A DNA stretch of 64,000 bases, from NCBI GenBank assembly GCA_041389495.1, contig JAWKRT010000004.1, positions 62,001 through 126,000 on the forward strand, in the 5' to 3' direction. Each line of letters starts with the position of its first letter. The stretch's first letter is position 1. This stretch comes from Myxococcota bacterium (GTDB lineage Bacteria > Myxococcota_A > UBA9160 > UBA4427). Below, in pieces: positions 25,038-35,028 of the stretch. The position numbers and the translations under genes are program-made. Under the pieces are notes generated by a model, which saw only the letters and a program-made list of their open reading frames with translations, searched no databases and was not told the origin of the DNA.

Positions 25038-26705
25038 TCAGCGCAGCTCCCGCACGTCGTCGATCACGACGTTGCGCGCCTCGAGGATCGTCCCCTGGGC
25101 GCGGAGCAGGCTGGCCTCGGACGTGTGGTACTGCTGGAGGGCGGAGATCTTCTGGCTCTCGGCGTCGACGAGGTCCCGTTCGCGCTGCAGCACCTCGAAG
25201 GGAGTCGACTCGCCGTGCTCGAGCCGCACGCGCTCGGCGCGCAGCTGCTCGGCCGCGGCCGCGCGCCGGCGCTCGGCGGCCTCGATGCGCTGCTGGGCCG
25301 AGAGCAGGTCGCGCGCGCCGTTTCGCACCTCGAGGATGATCGACTGCCGGAGACGCCGAAGCTGGGTGGAGGCCCGGCGCAGCTCGAGTGCGGCACGCGA
25401 CGCGTCGTGGCGGCCCGAGACGTTCCCGAGCGGGAACGAGAGCACGCCTCGCACGGTCCACTGGTCGCCGCCGCGCGACCCGAAGAAGTCGTCGTTCGCA
25501 TCGCCGACGCCGCTGCCGGTCGGCGGAATGGTGATCGTCTCGTCGCCGATCACCAACGGATCCTCGCGCAGGTTCGGAATCGTGTTGCCCGCGCCGCGGA
25601 GGCCCGTCACGCCGTAGCTCCCCTGCACGTCGAGCTGGGGCAGCCGCTGGTTGCGTGCGAAGCGAAGCTGCACTTCGCGGAGCTCGACCTCGTGCTCGGC
25701 GCTCTGGATCTCGGGGCGGTTCTCGAAGGCGCGGTCGACGGCGTTGGCGACGTCGACCTCGTACGCGACGAAGGCGTCGGGACTGTCGGTGGGCTCCACG
25801 TGGAGCATCGAGATGGCCGTGAGATGGGGGCCGAGCACGCGATCGATCAGCTCGTCCTGCGCGGCGCGATGGGCGTTCTCCGCCTCGATGAACGCGACCT
25901 CGCGCTCCGCGACGCCGGCTTCGGCCTCGACGACCTCGACGCGCGACACGACGCCGACCTCGTACTGCGTCTCCACCTGCTCGAGCAGCGCGCGCGCCGT
26001 GTCGAAGCTCTTGGCGGCGACGCGCTCCTGCTCCGCGCGAGCGACGAGCGTCCAGTAGGCCGCCTCGATGCCCTGCGTCGTGTCCATCACGCTCTTGCGG
26101 AAGTCCTCCTGCGCGGCGCCGAGGCGCTCCTGCGAGACGCGTACGTTGGTCCAGGCCTGGTTCCAGACGAGGTTCTTGAGGAGAGGAACGGACCCGCTGA
26201 ACGTGAGCCCCGAGTCGTACTGCGGGCTGTTCGAGGCGAAGATCGCGTTGACGGTCGTGTCGGAGGCGGCGTAGTCGATCGCGTAGGTCGCGTTGAGGAA
26301 CGGGAGGAGGCCCGCGACTCCCGCCGATCCGTCGGTGATGTCCCGCTCGTCGAAGGGGACGCCCGAGAGCGCGTTGCCGGCGGGCAGCGAGCTCTCGCTG
26401 CGGCCGATCTCGCCCGTGGCGCGCGGATCGTAGGCTCCCCACGAGCTTCGATAGCTCTCCTCCGCGATGAGCGGAGAGAAGCGCTGGATCTCGACGTCGA
26501 GGTTGTTCTCGAGCCCCATCGCGATCGCGTCGGCGAGCGACAGGCGGAGCGAGCCGTGCAGAGTCGGCGCACCGCTCTCCGACGCGGCGGGCTCCGTCGC
26601 CGCGTCGCTCTCGGCGCGGCCCGGCGACGCGAGCGTCACGGTCGACGCGAGCGCCGCGGTGAACGCGAGGCGGAAGGGGGCGGACGAGCGAGCGCGGCGG
26701 CCCAT
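25038..26705 (-). CDS. TolC-family outer-membrane efflux protein
   Basis: 555 residues. Signal peptide (FRLAFTAALASTVTLASPGRA), then LSLADAIAMGLENNLDVEIQ and two repeated OEP domains rich in long helices (VEVVEAEAGVAEREVAFIEA; SAEHEVELREVQLRFARNQR; VRLEHGESTPFEVLQREREL). Forms a trimeric outer-membrane channel for efflux or type I secretion; no pump genes adjoin it. Start ATG 26705 has GAGGAG, and a TAGAGT -10 element lies about 32 bp upstream. Divergent from ispD. Confidence 0.9.
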   Translation of the reverse strand: MGRRARSSAPFRLAFTAALASTVTLASPGRAESDAATEPAASESGAPTLHGSLRLSLADAIAMGLENNLDVEIQRFSPLIAEESYRSSWGAYDPRATGEIGRSESSLPAGNALSGVPFDERDITDGSAGVAGLLPFLNATYAIDYAASDTTVNAIFASNSPQYDSGLTFSGSVPLLKNLVWNQAWTNVRVSQERLGAAQEDFRKSVMDTTQGIEAAYWTLVARAEQERVAAKSFDTARALLEQVETQYEVGVVSRVEVVEAEAGVAEREVAFIEAENAHRAAQDELIDRVLGPHLTAISMLHVEPTDSPDAFVAYEVDVANAVDRAFENRPEIQSAEHEVELREVQLRFARNQRLPQLDVQGSYGVTGLRGAGNTIPNLREDPLVIGDETITIPPTGSGVGDANDDFFGSRGGDQWTVRGVLSFPLGNVSGRHDASRAALELRRASTQLRRLRQSIILEVRNGARDLLSAQQRIEAAERRRAAAAEQLRAERVRLEHGESTPFEVLQRERDLVDAESQKISALQQYHTSEASLLRAQGTILEARNVVIDDVRELR

Positions 26706-26736
26706 GGCGGACTCCTCTGGATGGCGCAGGGCGCGG

Positions 26737-26742
26737 ACTCTA
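26737..26742 (-). promoter_or_regulatory. -10 element of the TolC-family gene
   Basis: TAGAGT on the minus strand; the predicted start near 26730 gives a leader of about 25 nt holding the GAGGAG site. Confidence 0.4.
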
Positions 26743-26829
26743 CCGGATCGCGCGGGCAGCGTGCGCTTTGCGGTGCGATGACGGGGGCTTCGGCGCGAAG
26801 CGGCGAGGGCAGGGCCGCGCGGGTGCGCC

Positions 26830-26835
26830 TATCCT
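26830..26835 (+). promoter_or_regulatory. -10 element of ispD, predicted leaderless
   Basis: TATCCT ends 8 nt before ATG 26843; no Shine-Dalgarno is present between them. Confidence 0.4.
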
Positions 26836-26842
26836 CCGGCGC

Positions 26843-27622
26843 ATGCCGACAGCAGTGGCAGCGATCGTCCTCGGCGCGGGGCGGGGCGAGCGGCTCGGGC
26901 ACGCGCTCCCGAAGGCCTTCGTGCCGGTGGCGGGCGCTCCCGTGATCGCGCGTGCCATCGAGCGCATCGGGGCCGCGCGCGGCGTGTCGCACATCGTCGC
27001 GGTCGTGCCCGCGGCCGACGTCGCGCGGTTCGAGGCGATCGCGGACGCGGCGCGACGTGCGGAACCGCCCGCGGACGCCGCGAGCCGCGCAGCGACACGG
27101 GCGGCGAGCCGCACCGTGTGGTCGCGCGTCGCGCCGGCCGTTCCGGGCGGGGCCGAGCGCCAGGACTCGGTGGCCTGCGGTCTCGCGGCGCTCCCGGACG
27201 GCGTCGAGCTCGTCGCCGTGCACGACGCGGCGCGGTGCCTCGTCGACCCGGAAGACGTCGAGCGCGCGATCGAGGCGGCGCGCGCGACGGGCGCCGCGCT
27301 GCTCGCCGCGCGCGCGACCGACACGATCAAGCTCGTCGACGGCGGCGTCGTCGTCCGGACGCCGCCGCGCGCGACGTGCTTCGCCGCGCAGACGCCGCAG
27401 GTCTTCCGCGCGGACGTCCTGCGCGAGGCGCACGCGAAGGCGCGCGCGGACGGGTTCCTCGGGACGGACGACGCCGAGCTCGTCGAGCGGCTCGGCGTCG
27501 CCGTGCGCGTCGTCGAGGCCCGCGCGCCGAACCCGAAGCTCACGCACGCGGCCGACCTGGCCGTGGCCGAGCAGTGGCTCGCGCGCGGCGACGCGGCGCG
27601 CGCGCCCGAGGGCGCGCGATGA
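26843..27622 (+). CDS. ispD: 2-C-methyl-D-erythritol 4-phosphate cytidylyltransferase
   Basis: 259 residues. CTP-binding loop AIVLGAGRGERLGHALPKAF, then GGAERQDSVACGL, VAVHDAARCLVDPEDV, LLAARATDTIKLVDGG, RATCFAAQTPQVFRADVL and FLGTDDAELVERLG. Third step of the MEP isoprenoid pathway. An Ala/Arg-rich insert at about residues 68-95 is unusual. ATG 26843 starts the conserved region. Stop overlaps ispF (ATGA). Confidence 0.95.
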   Translation: MPTAVAAIVLGAGRGERLGHALPKAFVPVAGAPVIARAIERIGAARGVSHIVAVVPAADVARFEAIADAARRAEPPADAASRAATRAASRTVWSRVAPAVPGGAERQDSVACGLAALPDGVELVAVHDAARCLVDPEDVERAIEAARATGAALLAARATDTIKLVDGGVVVRTPPRATCFAAQTPQVFRADVLREAHAKARADGFLGTDDAELVERLGVAVRVVEARAPNPKLTHAADLAVAEQWLARGDAARAPEGAR

Positions 27623-28125
27623 GGCCGCTGCGCATCGGGCAGGGCTTCGACGCCCATCGGCTCGTCGCCGGACGCGCGCTCTGGCTCGGCGGCGTCGAGG
27701 TGCCGCACGACCGCGGCCTCGAGGGGCACTCGGACGGCGACGCGCTCCTGCACGCGATCGCCGACGCCATTCTCGGCGCGCTCGGCGCGGGCGACCTCGG
27801 CGCGCACTTCCCGTCGAGCGACGAGAGCCTGCGCGGCGCGGCGAGCAGCGAGCTCCTGCTCGAGGTCGTGCGCGCGATGCGGCGCGCGCGCTACCGCGTC
27901 GGGAACGTGGACGCGACGGTGATCGCGCAGGCCCCGCGGCTCGCGCCGCACCAGCCGGCGATGCGCGCGCGCGTGGCCGCGCTGCTCGAGACGCGCGAGG
28001 ACGACGTCAACATCAAGGTCACGAGCACGGATCGGCTCGGCGCGTTCGGCCGCGAGGAGGGCATCGCGGCCACGGCCGTCGTCCTGCTCGAGGCGACGCC
28101 GACCAAGTTCAAGAGGCCCCGGTGA
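27619..28125 (+). CDS. ispF: 2-C-methyl-D-erythritol 2,4-cyclodiphosphate synthase
   Basis: 168 residues, typical length. IGQGFDAHRLVAGRALWLGG with metal Asp and His, LEGHSDGDALLHAIADAILG (third metal His), GDLGAHFPSSDE, and INIKVTST-type motif (VNIKVTSTDRLGAFGREEGI). Fifth step of the MEP pathway, directly coupled to ispD (ATGA) and cysS (GTGA). Confidence 0.96.
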   Translation: MRPLRIGQGFDAHRLVAGRALWLGGVEVPHDRGLEGHSDGDALLHAIADAILGALGAGDLGAHFPSSDESLRGAASSELLLEVVRAMRRARYRVGNVDATVIAQAPRLAPHQPAMRARVAALLETREDDVNIKVTSTDRLGAFGREEGIAATAVVLLEATPTKFKRPR

Positions 28126-29564
28126 GCGATTCCTCTCCCCCGTCCACGCCGTCCGCCCCGCCGACGCTCGTGGTCTACGACACGGCCGCGCGCCGCAAGC
28201 GCGCGTTCGAGCCGCTCGAGCCCGGACGCGTGCGCATGTACAGCTGCGGTCCGACCGTCTATGCGCCGCAGCACGTCGGGAACATGCGGCCCTACGTGTT
28301 CGCGGACGTGCTGAAGCGGACGCTGCGCATGCTCGGCTACGCCGTCACGCACGTCGTCAACATCACCGACGTCGGACACCTCACCGACGACGCGGATGCG
28401 GGCGAGGACAAGATGGAGGTCGCGGCCAGGAAGGCGGGGCTGCGCGCCGCCGACATCGCCGCCCGCTACACGGAGGAGTGGCAGCGCGACGTCGAGCGCC
28501 TGCACTGCCTGCCGCCGGACGTGCTGTGCAGGGCGAGCGAGCACATCCCGGAGCAGATCGAGCTCGCCCTCGCGCTCGAGCGCGGCGGCTACACGTACCG
28601 GCTCGAGGACGGCCTCTACTTCGACACGTCGAAGTTCGAACGCTATGCGGCGTTCGCGCGGCTCGACCTCTCCGGGCAGGAGGCCGGCGCGCGCATCGGC
28701 GAGGTGGCGGGCAAGCGCAACCCCGCCGACTTCGCGCTGTGGAAGTTCGCGGAGCCGGGCGTCGCGCGGCAGCAGGAGTGGGAGTCGCCGTGGGGGCGCG
28801 GCTTCCCCGGCTGGCACCTCGAGTGCTCGGCGATGAGCACGAAGTACCTCGGTCGGCAGTTCGACATCCACACCGGCGGCGAGGACCACGTTCCCGTGCA
28901 CCACACCAACGAGATCGCGCAGAGCGAGTGCGCGCTCGGCGTGCATCCGTGGGTCCGCTACTGGATGCACAACGCCTTCCTCGACTTCGGCGGCGAGAAG
29001 ATGTCGAAGTCGAAGGGCCACGTGCTCGTGCTCCAGACGCTCGTCGACGAAGGCATCGAGCCGCTCGCGTACCGCATGTTCCTGCTGCAGGCGGTGTACC
29101 GGATGCCGCAGAGCTTCAAGCGCGAAGCGATCCGCGCGGCGCAGAAGAGCTGGCAGCGCCTGCGCGCGGCGGCGGCCGCGACGCTCGGCGCGGCGGGCGA
29201 GGGCGACCCCGCCGCGCGCGACGCGTACCGCGCCGAGTTCCGCGCGGCCCTCTGCGACGACCTCAACACGCCGCGCGCGCTCGCCGTGGCGTTCGAGGTG
29301 GCGCGGAGCGGAGCGCTCGCCGACGTCGACAAGCGCGCGCTGCTGCTCGAGTTCGACGAGGTGCTCGGGCTCGGGCTCGCCGAGGCGCGGCCCGAGTCCG
29401 AGGCGGGCGAGAGCGACCCGCGCATCGACGCGCTGCTCGAGGAACGCCGAGCGGCCCGCGCCTCGCGGGACTTCGCGACCGCCGACCGCATCCGCGACGA
29501 GCTCGCGGCCGAGGGCGTCGAGATCGTCGACGGGCCCGACGGCTCGCGCTGGCGGCGGCGCTAG
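28122..29564 (+). CDS. cysS: Cysteinyl-tRNA synthetase
   Basis: 480 residues. Zn Cys and signature in MYSCGPTVYAPQHVGNMRPY (HVGN in place of HIGN/HIGH), FPGWHLECSAMSTKYLG with the second Zn Cys, GGEDHVPVHHTNEIAQSE with the His and Glu ligands, and KMSKSKGH. The GGEDHVPVHHTNE form differs from the common GGxDLxFPHHENE type, a known variant. GTG 28122 overlaps the ispF stop. The stop TAG shares its G with the uvrB start. Confidence 0.95.
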   Translation: MSDSSPPSTPSAPPTLVVYDTAARRKRAFEPLEPGRVRMYSCGPTVYAPQHVGNMRPYVFADVLKRTLRMLGYAVTHVVNITDVGHLTDDADAGEDKMEVAARKAGLRAADIAARYTEEWQRDVERLHCLPPDVLCRASEHIPEQIELALALERGGYTYRLEDGLYFDTSKFERYAAFARLDLSGQEAGARIGEVAGKRNPADFALWKFAEPGVARQQEWESPWGRGFPGWHLECSAMSTKYLGRQFDIHTGGEDHVPVHHTNEIAQSECALGVHPWVRYWMHNAFLDFGGEKMSKSKGHVLVLQTLVDEGIEPLAYRMFLLQAVYRMPQSFKREAIRAAQKSWQRLRAAAAATLGAAGEGDPAARDAYRAEFRAALCDDLNTPRALAVAFEVARSGALADVDKRALLLEFDEVLGLGLAEARPESEAGESDPRIDALLEERRAARASRDFATADRIRDELAAEGVEIVDGPDGSRWRRR

Positions 29565-31576
29565 TGCGCGCGACGCGCGAGAAGCGCTCCTTCGAGCTCG
29601 TCTCGGAGTACACGCCGCAGGGCGACCAGCCGCAGGCGATCGAGCAGCTCGTCGAGGGCGTGCGGCGCGGCGAGGAGCACCAGACGCTGCTCGGCGTCAC
29701 CGGCTCGGGCAAGACGTTCTCGATCGCGTGCGCGGTCGCGCGGCTCGATCGACCGACGCTCGTGATGTCGCCCAACAAGACGCTCGCCGCGCAGCTCTAC
29801 GCGGAGTTCAAGGAGCTCTTCCCGCGCAACGCCGTCGAGTACTTCGTCTCGTACTACGACTACTACCAGCCCGAGGCGTACATCCCCTCCTCGGACACGT
29901 ACATCGAGAAGGACTCGTCGATCAACGACGAGATCGACAAGCTCCGGCACTCGGCGACGCACTCGTTGCTGACGCGCACCGACGTGCTGGTGGTGGCGAG
30001 CGTGTCGTGCATCTACGGCCTCGGCGCGCCGGAGAACTACGGCGACATGTACGTGTTCGTCGAGGCCGGCCAGCCGCTCGTGCGCGACGACCTCCTGCGT
30101 CAGCTCGTCGACCTGCAGTACGCGCGCAACGACCACGACTTCCACCGAGGCACGTTCCGCGTCCGGGGCGACGTCGTCGAGATCTTCCCGCAGTACGAGG
30201 CCGAACGCGCGATCCGCGTCGAGTTCTTCGGCGACGAGGTCGACGCGATCGCCGAGATCGACCCGCTGCGGGGCAAGGTCCTCGCGCGACCGAAGCGCGC
30301 GATGGTGTTCCCGGCCAGCCACTACGTGGCGACCGGCGATCGCATCCGCGAGGCGATCGTCGGCATCCAGGAGGAGCTCGGCGAGCGCCTCGAGCACTTC
30401 CGCCGCGAGAACAAGCTGCTCGAGGCGCAGCGGCTCGAGCAGCGAACGATGTACGACATCGAGATGCTGCAGGAGATGGGCTTCTGCCACGGCGTCGAGA
30501 ACTACTCGCGCTTCCTCGACGGCCGCGCGCCCGGCGAGACGCCGTACACGCTCTACGACTACCTGCCCGAGGACACGCTCGTCGTGCTCGACGAGAGCCA
30601 CATCGCCGTGCCGCAGATCGGCGGGATGTACCGCGGCGACCGCGCGCGCAAGGAGACGCTCGTCGAGTACGGCTGGCGGCTGCCGTCGGCGCTCGACAAT
30701 CGCCCGCTGCGCTTCGAGGAGTGGGAGGAGCGCGCCGGACAGCGCATCTACGTCTCGGCGACGCCCGCCGACTACGAGCTCGAGCGCTGCGCCGGCGTCG
30801 TCGTCGAGCAGATCATCCGGCCGACCGGGCTCATGGACCCGGAGGTCGAGGTCCGGCCGGCGAGCGGGCAGGTCGACGACCTGCTCGGCGAGATCCGCGG
30901 CGTCGTCGCGAAGGGGCACCGCGTGCTCGTCACGACGCTCACCAAACGGATGGCCGAGGAGCTCACCGAGTACTACGCGGACCTCGGCATCCGCATCCGC
31001 TATCTGCACAGCGACATCGACACCGTCGAGCGCATGGAGATCATCCGCGAGCTGCGCGAGGGCGGCTACGACGTGCTCGTCGGCATCAACCTGCTGCGCG
31101 AGGGCCTCGATATCCCGGAGGTCGCGCTCGTCGGGATCCTCGACGCGGACAAGGAGGGCTTCCTGCGCTCCGGTCGCTCGCTGATCCAGACGATCGGGCG
31201 CGCCGCCCGCAACGTCGAGGGGCGGGTGATCCTGTACGCCGACCAGCGGACCGACTCGATCGACCGCACGCTCGCCGAGACCGCGCGCCGCCGCGAGGTG
31301 CAGGCCGCGTACAACCGCGAGCACGGCATCACGCCGAGGAGCGTCGTCAAGAAGATCTCGAGCCTGCGCGACTCGATCTGGGAGCAGGACTACGTCACGG
31401 TCCGCCGCGGCGACGAGCGCACCGAGCCCGCCGTGCCGCGCCACGAGCTGCCGAAGCTCCTCGCCGCGCTGCGCAAGGAGATGGGCGAGGCCGCCGCAGC
31501 CCTCGACTTCGAGCGCGCCGCCGACCTCCGCGACCGCATCCGCGCCCTCGAAGAGGACCGCATCCGCAACACCTAG
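29564..31576 (+). CDS. uvrB: Excinuclease ABC subunit B
   Basis: 670 residues. Walker A LLGVTGSGKTFSIACAV, beta-hairpin VEYFVSYYDYYQPEAYIPSS, Walker B LVVLDESHIAVPQIGGMY, helicase motif VI QTIGRAARNVEG and a C-terminal UVR domain (MGEAAAALDFERAADLRDRI). Verifies DNA damage and loads UvrC. GTG 29564 is inside the cysS stop (TAGTG), so its translation depends on cysS. Confidence 0.97.
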   Translation: MRATREKRSFELVSEYTPQGDQPQAIEQLVEGVRRGEEHQTLLGVTGSGKTFSIACAVARLDRPTLVMSPNKTLAAQLYAEFKELFPRNAVEYFVSYYDYYQPEAYIPSSDTYIEKDSSINDEIDKLRHSATHSLLTRTDVLVVASVSCIYGLGAPENYGDMYVFVEAGQPLVRDDLLRQLVDLQYARNDHDFHRGTFRVRGDVVEIFPQYEAERAIRVEFFGDEVDAIAEIDPLRGKVLARPKRAMVFPASHYVATGDRIREAIVGIQEELGERLEHFRRENKLLEAQRLEQRTMYDIEMLQEMGFCHGVENYSRFLDGRAPGETPYTLYDYLPEDTLVVLDESHIAVPQIGGMYRGDRARKETLVEYGWRLPSALDNRPLRFEEWEERAGQRIYVSATPADYELERCAGVVVEQIIRPTGLMDPEVEVRPASGQVDDLLGEIRGVVAKGHRVLVTTLTKRMAEELTEYYADLGIRIRYLHSDIDTVERMEIIRELREGGYDVLVGINLLREGLDIPEVALVGILDADKEGFLRSGRSLIQTIGRAARNVEGRVILYADQRTDSIDRTLAETARRREVQAAYNREHGITPRSVVKKISSLRDSIWEQDYVTVRRGDERTEPAVPRHELPKLLAALRKEMGEAAAALDFERAADLRDRIRALEEDRIRNT

Positions 31577-31686
31577 CATGGGCGCGGCCGGGGCCCGGAC
31601 GGGGTCGCGGCGCGGCGATCGACCCTTCCCCCCGCGTGCACGCGCGCCGGGGTCGGTCGCGGCGCGGCGGCGAGCGGCGCGCGGGC

Positions 31687-31692
31687 TAGGGT
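31687..31692 (+). promoter_or_regulatory. -10 element of uvrC, predicted leaderless
   Basis: TAGGGT ends exactly 7 nt before GTG 31699, so the start codon would be at +1. No Shine-Dalgarno is seen. No LexA-type operator recognised nearby. Confidence 0.4.
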
Positions 31693-31698
31693 TGGGGC

Positions 31699-33672
31699 GT
31701 GGGGACGTCGCTCGCAGAGAGGGTGGAGGGCCTGCCGACCGGGCCCGGCGTGTACCTGTTCAAGAACGGGCGCGGGACGGTGCTCTACGTCGGCAAGGCG
31801 CAGAACCTGCGCGCGCGCGTCAAGCAGTACGTCGGCGGCGGTGACGGTCGGATCCGGATCCCCGCGCTGATGGAGCGCGCCGCGGACGTCGACGTGCTGG
31901 TCACGCCGACGGTGAAGGACGCGCTGCTGCTCGAGAACGAGCTGATCAAGCGCCACCGCCCGCGCTTCAACGTCCGGCTGCGCGACGACAAGCAGTACCT
32001 CGCGCTGCGTCTCGACCCGCGCGAGGCGTGGCCCCGCCTGCGCGAGGTGCGGAAGTTCGCGCGCGACGGTGCCGAGTACTTCGGGCCGTACACGTCGAGC
32101 GTCGCGATGCGCACCGCGCTGTCGAATCTGCGGCGGCTCTTCCCGCTGCGCTCGTGCAGCGAGGGCACGTTCAAGGACTACGCCCGCCGCGGCCGCCCCT
32201 GCATCGAGTACGAGATGAAGCGCTGCCTCGGGCCGTGCTGCGGGCTCGTCGACGAGAGCGCCTATGCCGAGCTCGTGCGCGGCACGGCGCTGTTCCTGCG
32301 CGGCCGCTCGGACGAGCTCGTCGAGCGACTGCGGGCGCGCATGCAGCGCGCCGCGGAGAGCGAGGACTTCGAGGAGGCGGCCCGTCTGCGCGATCGCATC
32401 GCGGACGTCGAGCGCACGGTCGAGCGCCAGCAGATCGTCGTGGAGAAGCCGGTCGAGCGCGACGTGTTCGCGGTCGCGCGGCGGGGAGGCGAGGTCGCCG
32501 TGCAGGTGATGCACGTGCGCGAGGGGCGCGTCGTCGGCGCCGAGGACTTCGCGTTCAGCGACGTCGCGATCGACGACGGCGAGCTGCTCTCGAGCTTTCT
32601 CGGCCAGTACTACGGGAGCGGCGGCGAGGAGGACGCGCGCGCCGTGCCGCGAGAGCTGCTGTGCAGCGCGGAGATCGACGACGCCGACGCGCTCGGCGAG
32701 TGGCTGTCCGAGAAGAGCGCGCGCCGGGTGCGCGTCCGCCAGCCGCGCCGCGGCGCGGCGCGCGAGCTCGCCGCGCTCGCCGCGCGCAACGCCGAGCTCG
32801 CGCTCGAGCGCCGGCTCGCGGAGCGCGAGAGCGTCGACGCGACGCTCGCCGAGCTGCGCGACGCGTGTGCGCTGCGCGCGCTGCCGCGCCGCATCGAGTG
32901 CTACGACGTGTCGACGCTGCAGGGGACCCTCGCCGTCGCGAGCCGCGTCGCGTTCGTCGACGGCGTGCCCGACAAGGCGGGCTACCGCCGCTACCGGATC
33001 CGCGAGGCGCTCGCGGGCGACGACTACGCCTGCCTCCGCGAGGTGCTCGGGCGCCGGCTCGCGCGCGCCGGGAGCGAGCCGCTGCCCGATCTCCTGATGG
33101 TCGACGGCGGGCGCGGCCAGCTCGGCGTCGCGGGCGCCGCGCTCGCGGACGCGGGGCTCGACGTCGACGCGCTCGGCATCGCCAAGGAGCGGGACGACGC
33201 GAGCCCCTCGACGCGCGTGAAGCGCTCGGGCGGGCTCAAGGCCGAGCGCGTGTTCCTGCCGAACCGAGCGAACCCGGTGATGCTCGCGCCGAGCTCGAAG
33301 GCGCTGCTGCTCCTGCAGCGCGTGCGCGACGAGTCGCACCGGTTCGCGATCGAGTACCAGCGCGAGCTCCGCTCGAAGGCGAACTTCACGTCGATCCTCG
33401 AGGAGCTCCCGGGCATCGGGCCGCGCAAGCGCCGCGCGCTGCTCGAGGGGCTCGGCTCGCTGCGCGCGGTGCGCGCGGCCTCGGTCGACGAGCTCGCCGC
33501 GCTGCCCGGCATCTCGCGGCGCGACGCCGGGCTCGTGCACCGGTTCTTCCGAGCGGGCGGGGAAGGGGCGGCCGCGGAGCGCGACGCGGGCGCGAGCGAG
33601 ACGGGCGGCGGCGCCGTCGGGGCCGGCGACGGGGCCGGCGACTCCGACGGCGCGCCGTCGGGCCGCACCTAG
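31699..33672 (+). CDS. uvrC: Excinuclease ABC subunit C
   Basis: 657 residues. GIY-YIG domain (LPTGPGVYLFKNGRGTVLYV, GKAQNLRARVKQY; Tyr pair as VYLF and VLYVG), Cys cluster region (GRPCIEYEMKRCLGPCCG), UVR motif (AESEDFEEAARLRDRIADVE), RNase H-like 5'-incision domain (IECYDVSTLQGTLAVASRVA, LLMVDGGRGQLGVA) and C-terminal HhH pair (LEELPGIGPRKRRALLEGL). A Gly/Ala-rich tail of about 35 residues ends it. Separated from uvrB by 122 bp with its own -10 element. Confidence 0.96.
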   Translation: MGTSLAERVEGLPTGPGVYLFKNGRGTVLYVGKAQNLRARVKQYVGGGDGRIRIPALMERAADVDVLVTPTVKDALLLENELIKRHRPRFNVRLRDDKQYLALRLDPREAWPRLREVRKFARDGAEYFGPYTSSVAMRTALSNLRRLFPLRSCSEGTFKDYARRGRPCIEYEMKRCLGPCCGLVDESAYAELVRGTALFLRGRSDELVERLRARMQRAAESEDFEEAARLRDRIADVERTVERQQIVVEKPVERDVFAVARRGGEVAVQVMHVREGRVVGAEDFAFSDVAIDDGELLSSFLGQYYGSGGEEDARAVPRELLCSAEIDDADALGEWLSEKSARRVRVRQPRRGAARELAALAARNAELALERRLAERESVDATLAELRDACALRALPRRIECYDVSTLQGTLAVASRVAFVDGVPDKAGYRRYRIREALAGDDYACLREVLGRRLARAGSEPLPDLLMVDGGRGQLGVAGAALADAGLDVDALGIAKERDDASPSTRVKRSGGLKAERVFLPNRANPVMLAPSSKALLLLQRVRDESHRFAIEYQRELRSKANFTSILEELPGIGPRKRRALLEGLGSLRAVRAASVDELAALPGISRRDAGLVHRFFRAGGEGAAAERDAGASETGGGAVGAGDGAGDSDGAPSGRT

Positions 33673-33815
33673 CCACGCCGCGCTCCGTCGGCGGGCTGCA
33701 CGCCGCGGGTCGCGCGCCTCCGCGCCCGCGCGGCCCGGCGGGAGCTGCGCACGGGGCGCGGCCCGCGTGCGCGCGCGGCGTCAAGGGGCGCGGCGCCGCG
33801 GCCGATGGGGCGCGC

Positions 33816-34745
33816 ATGCCGACCGGTTCCGCGCTCCGCCACGCCGCGCACCCGACTCGCCGCCGCCGCCGCCGGCGCGCGCTCGCGCTCGCCGCGGCCC
33901 TCGCGGTCGCGCTCGCGGCCGGCGATGCGGGCGCGATCTACAAGTGGGTCGACGAGAGCGGTCGCATGCACTTCGCGCAGGAGCTCCACCAGGTTCCGCC
34001 CGCCCATCGCGCGCAGGCCGAGGCGAACGCCGCGAAGGGGAGCGCGGGCGCGAGTCGCATCCAGACGTATTCGCCGCCGCCGCCGGCGAGCCGAGCGCCG
34101 CGCGCGGCGGGTAGCGCGCCGGCGAGCGCCTCGTCGCTCGTCGTCCACCGCATCCGCGTCGAGCGCGCGGGCACGATGATGCGCGTGAACGTGCGCATCA
34201 ACGGCTCCGTCACGGCGCCGTTCTACATCGATACCGGCGCGTCCGACGTCGCCATCCCGCGCAAGGTGGTCGAGCAGGCCGGCGTCGACCTCGCGGGCGC
34301 GCGCACCGGCGTGTACAGCACCGCGAACGGCATGATCGAGGTGCCGCTCGTCACGCTCGACTCCGTCGAGCTCGGCGGCGCGCGGGCCGAGCAGGTGCCG
34401 GCCGCCGTGAGCGACGCCATGGAGATCGGCCTGCTCGGCCTGTCGTTCTTCAACCGCTTCCAGTACAGCATCGATCCCGCGAGCGGCATCGTGACGCTCA
34501 CGGAGAACGGCCTCGAGCAGCAGGGGCACATCCGCGGCGGCCGCTCGGCCGCCCAGTGGCGCGCCGAGTTCGCGCAGCTCGCCGACCGCCGCGTCGCGAT
34601 CGAGGCCGAGATCGAGCGGACGCCGTCGAGCCACACGCGCGAGCACGAGCGCCTCCAGCAGCTGCTCGGCGAGGTCGAGCGGCAGTACGCCCTCCTCGAG
34701 GGCGAGGCCGACGACGCGAAGGTGCCCTTCGCCTGGCGCGACTGA
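33816..34745 (+). CDS. Exported DUF4124 plus retropepsin-like aspartic protease protein
   Basis: 309 residues. Signal peptide (ALALAAALAVALAAGDAGA), DUF4124 (IYKWVDESGRMHFAQELHQV), a Pro/Ser linker, then a clan AA aspartyl protease domain with the catalytic motif APFYIDTGASDVAIPRKVVE and the hydrophobic-hydrophobic-Gly motif IGLLGLSFFNRFQYSIDPAS. A C-terminal coiled coil (ARQ to ALLEGE, about 255-300) follows. Probably a periplasmic dimeric protease, TIGR02281-like. ATG 33816 is used; the ribosome site is weak. Confidence 0.85.
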   Translation: MPTGSALRHAAHPTRRRRRRRALALAAALAVALAAGDAGAIYKWVDESGRMHFAQELHQVPPAHRAQAEANAAKGSAGASRIQTYSPPPPASRAPRAAGSAPASASSLVVHRIRVERAGTMMRVNVRINGSVTAPFYIDTGASDVAIPRKVVEQAGVDLAGARTGVYSTANGMIEVPLVTLDSVELGGARAEQVPAAVSDAMEIGLLGLSFFNRFQYSIDPASGIVTLTENGLEQQGHIRGGRSAAQWRAEFAQLADRRVAIEAEIERTPSSHTREHERLQQLLGEVERQYALLEGEADDAKVPFAWRD

Positions 34746-35028
34746 GGGAGCGCGCGGCGCTCCGCGCGCCGGGCTCCCGCTCGCGCCATCGCGCGCTCGA
34801 AGCGCACCGGTCCGGGCGGCGCCTCCGCGCGCTCGAATCGTTCCCCGCCGTTCCACTCCCGGCGCGCCGGAGCGCCCGCGCGGCGCGCGTCGCGAGCGGG
34901 CGAACCGTCGCGCGGCAGCGGGCTTGGCGCCGCGCCTGCGCGCGGCCTGCCCGTGGCATCGATCTTGCTCCTCCTCCGCGCGACGCCGGGATCGGGCCCG
35001 CGCGCACGACGGACGACGGAAGAGGACG

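Noticed and set aside
31577..31698. SOS (LexA) operator before uvrC
   Set aside because: No sequence resembling known LexA boxes was seen in the gap; only a -10 element is supported.
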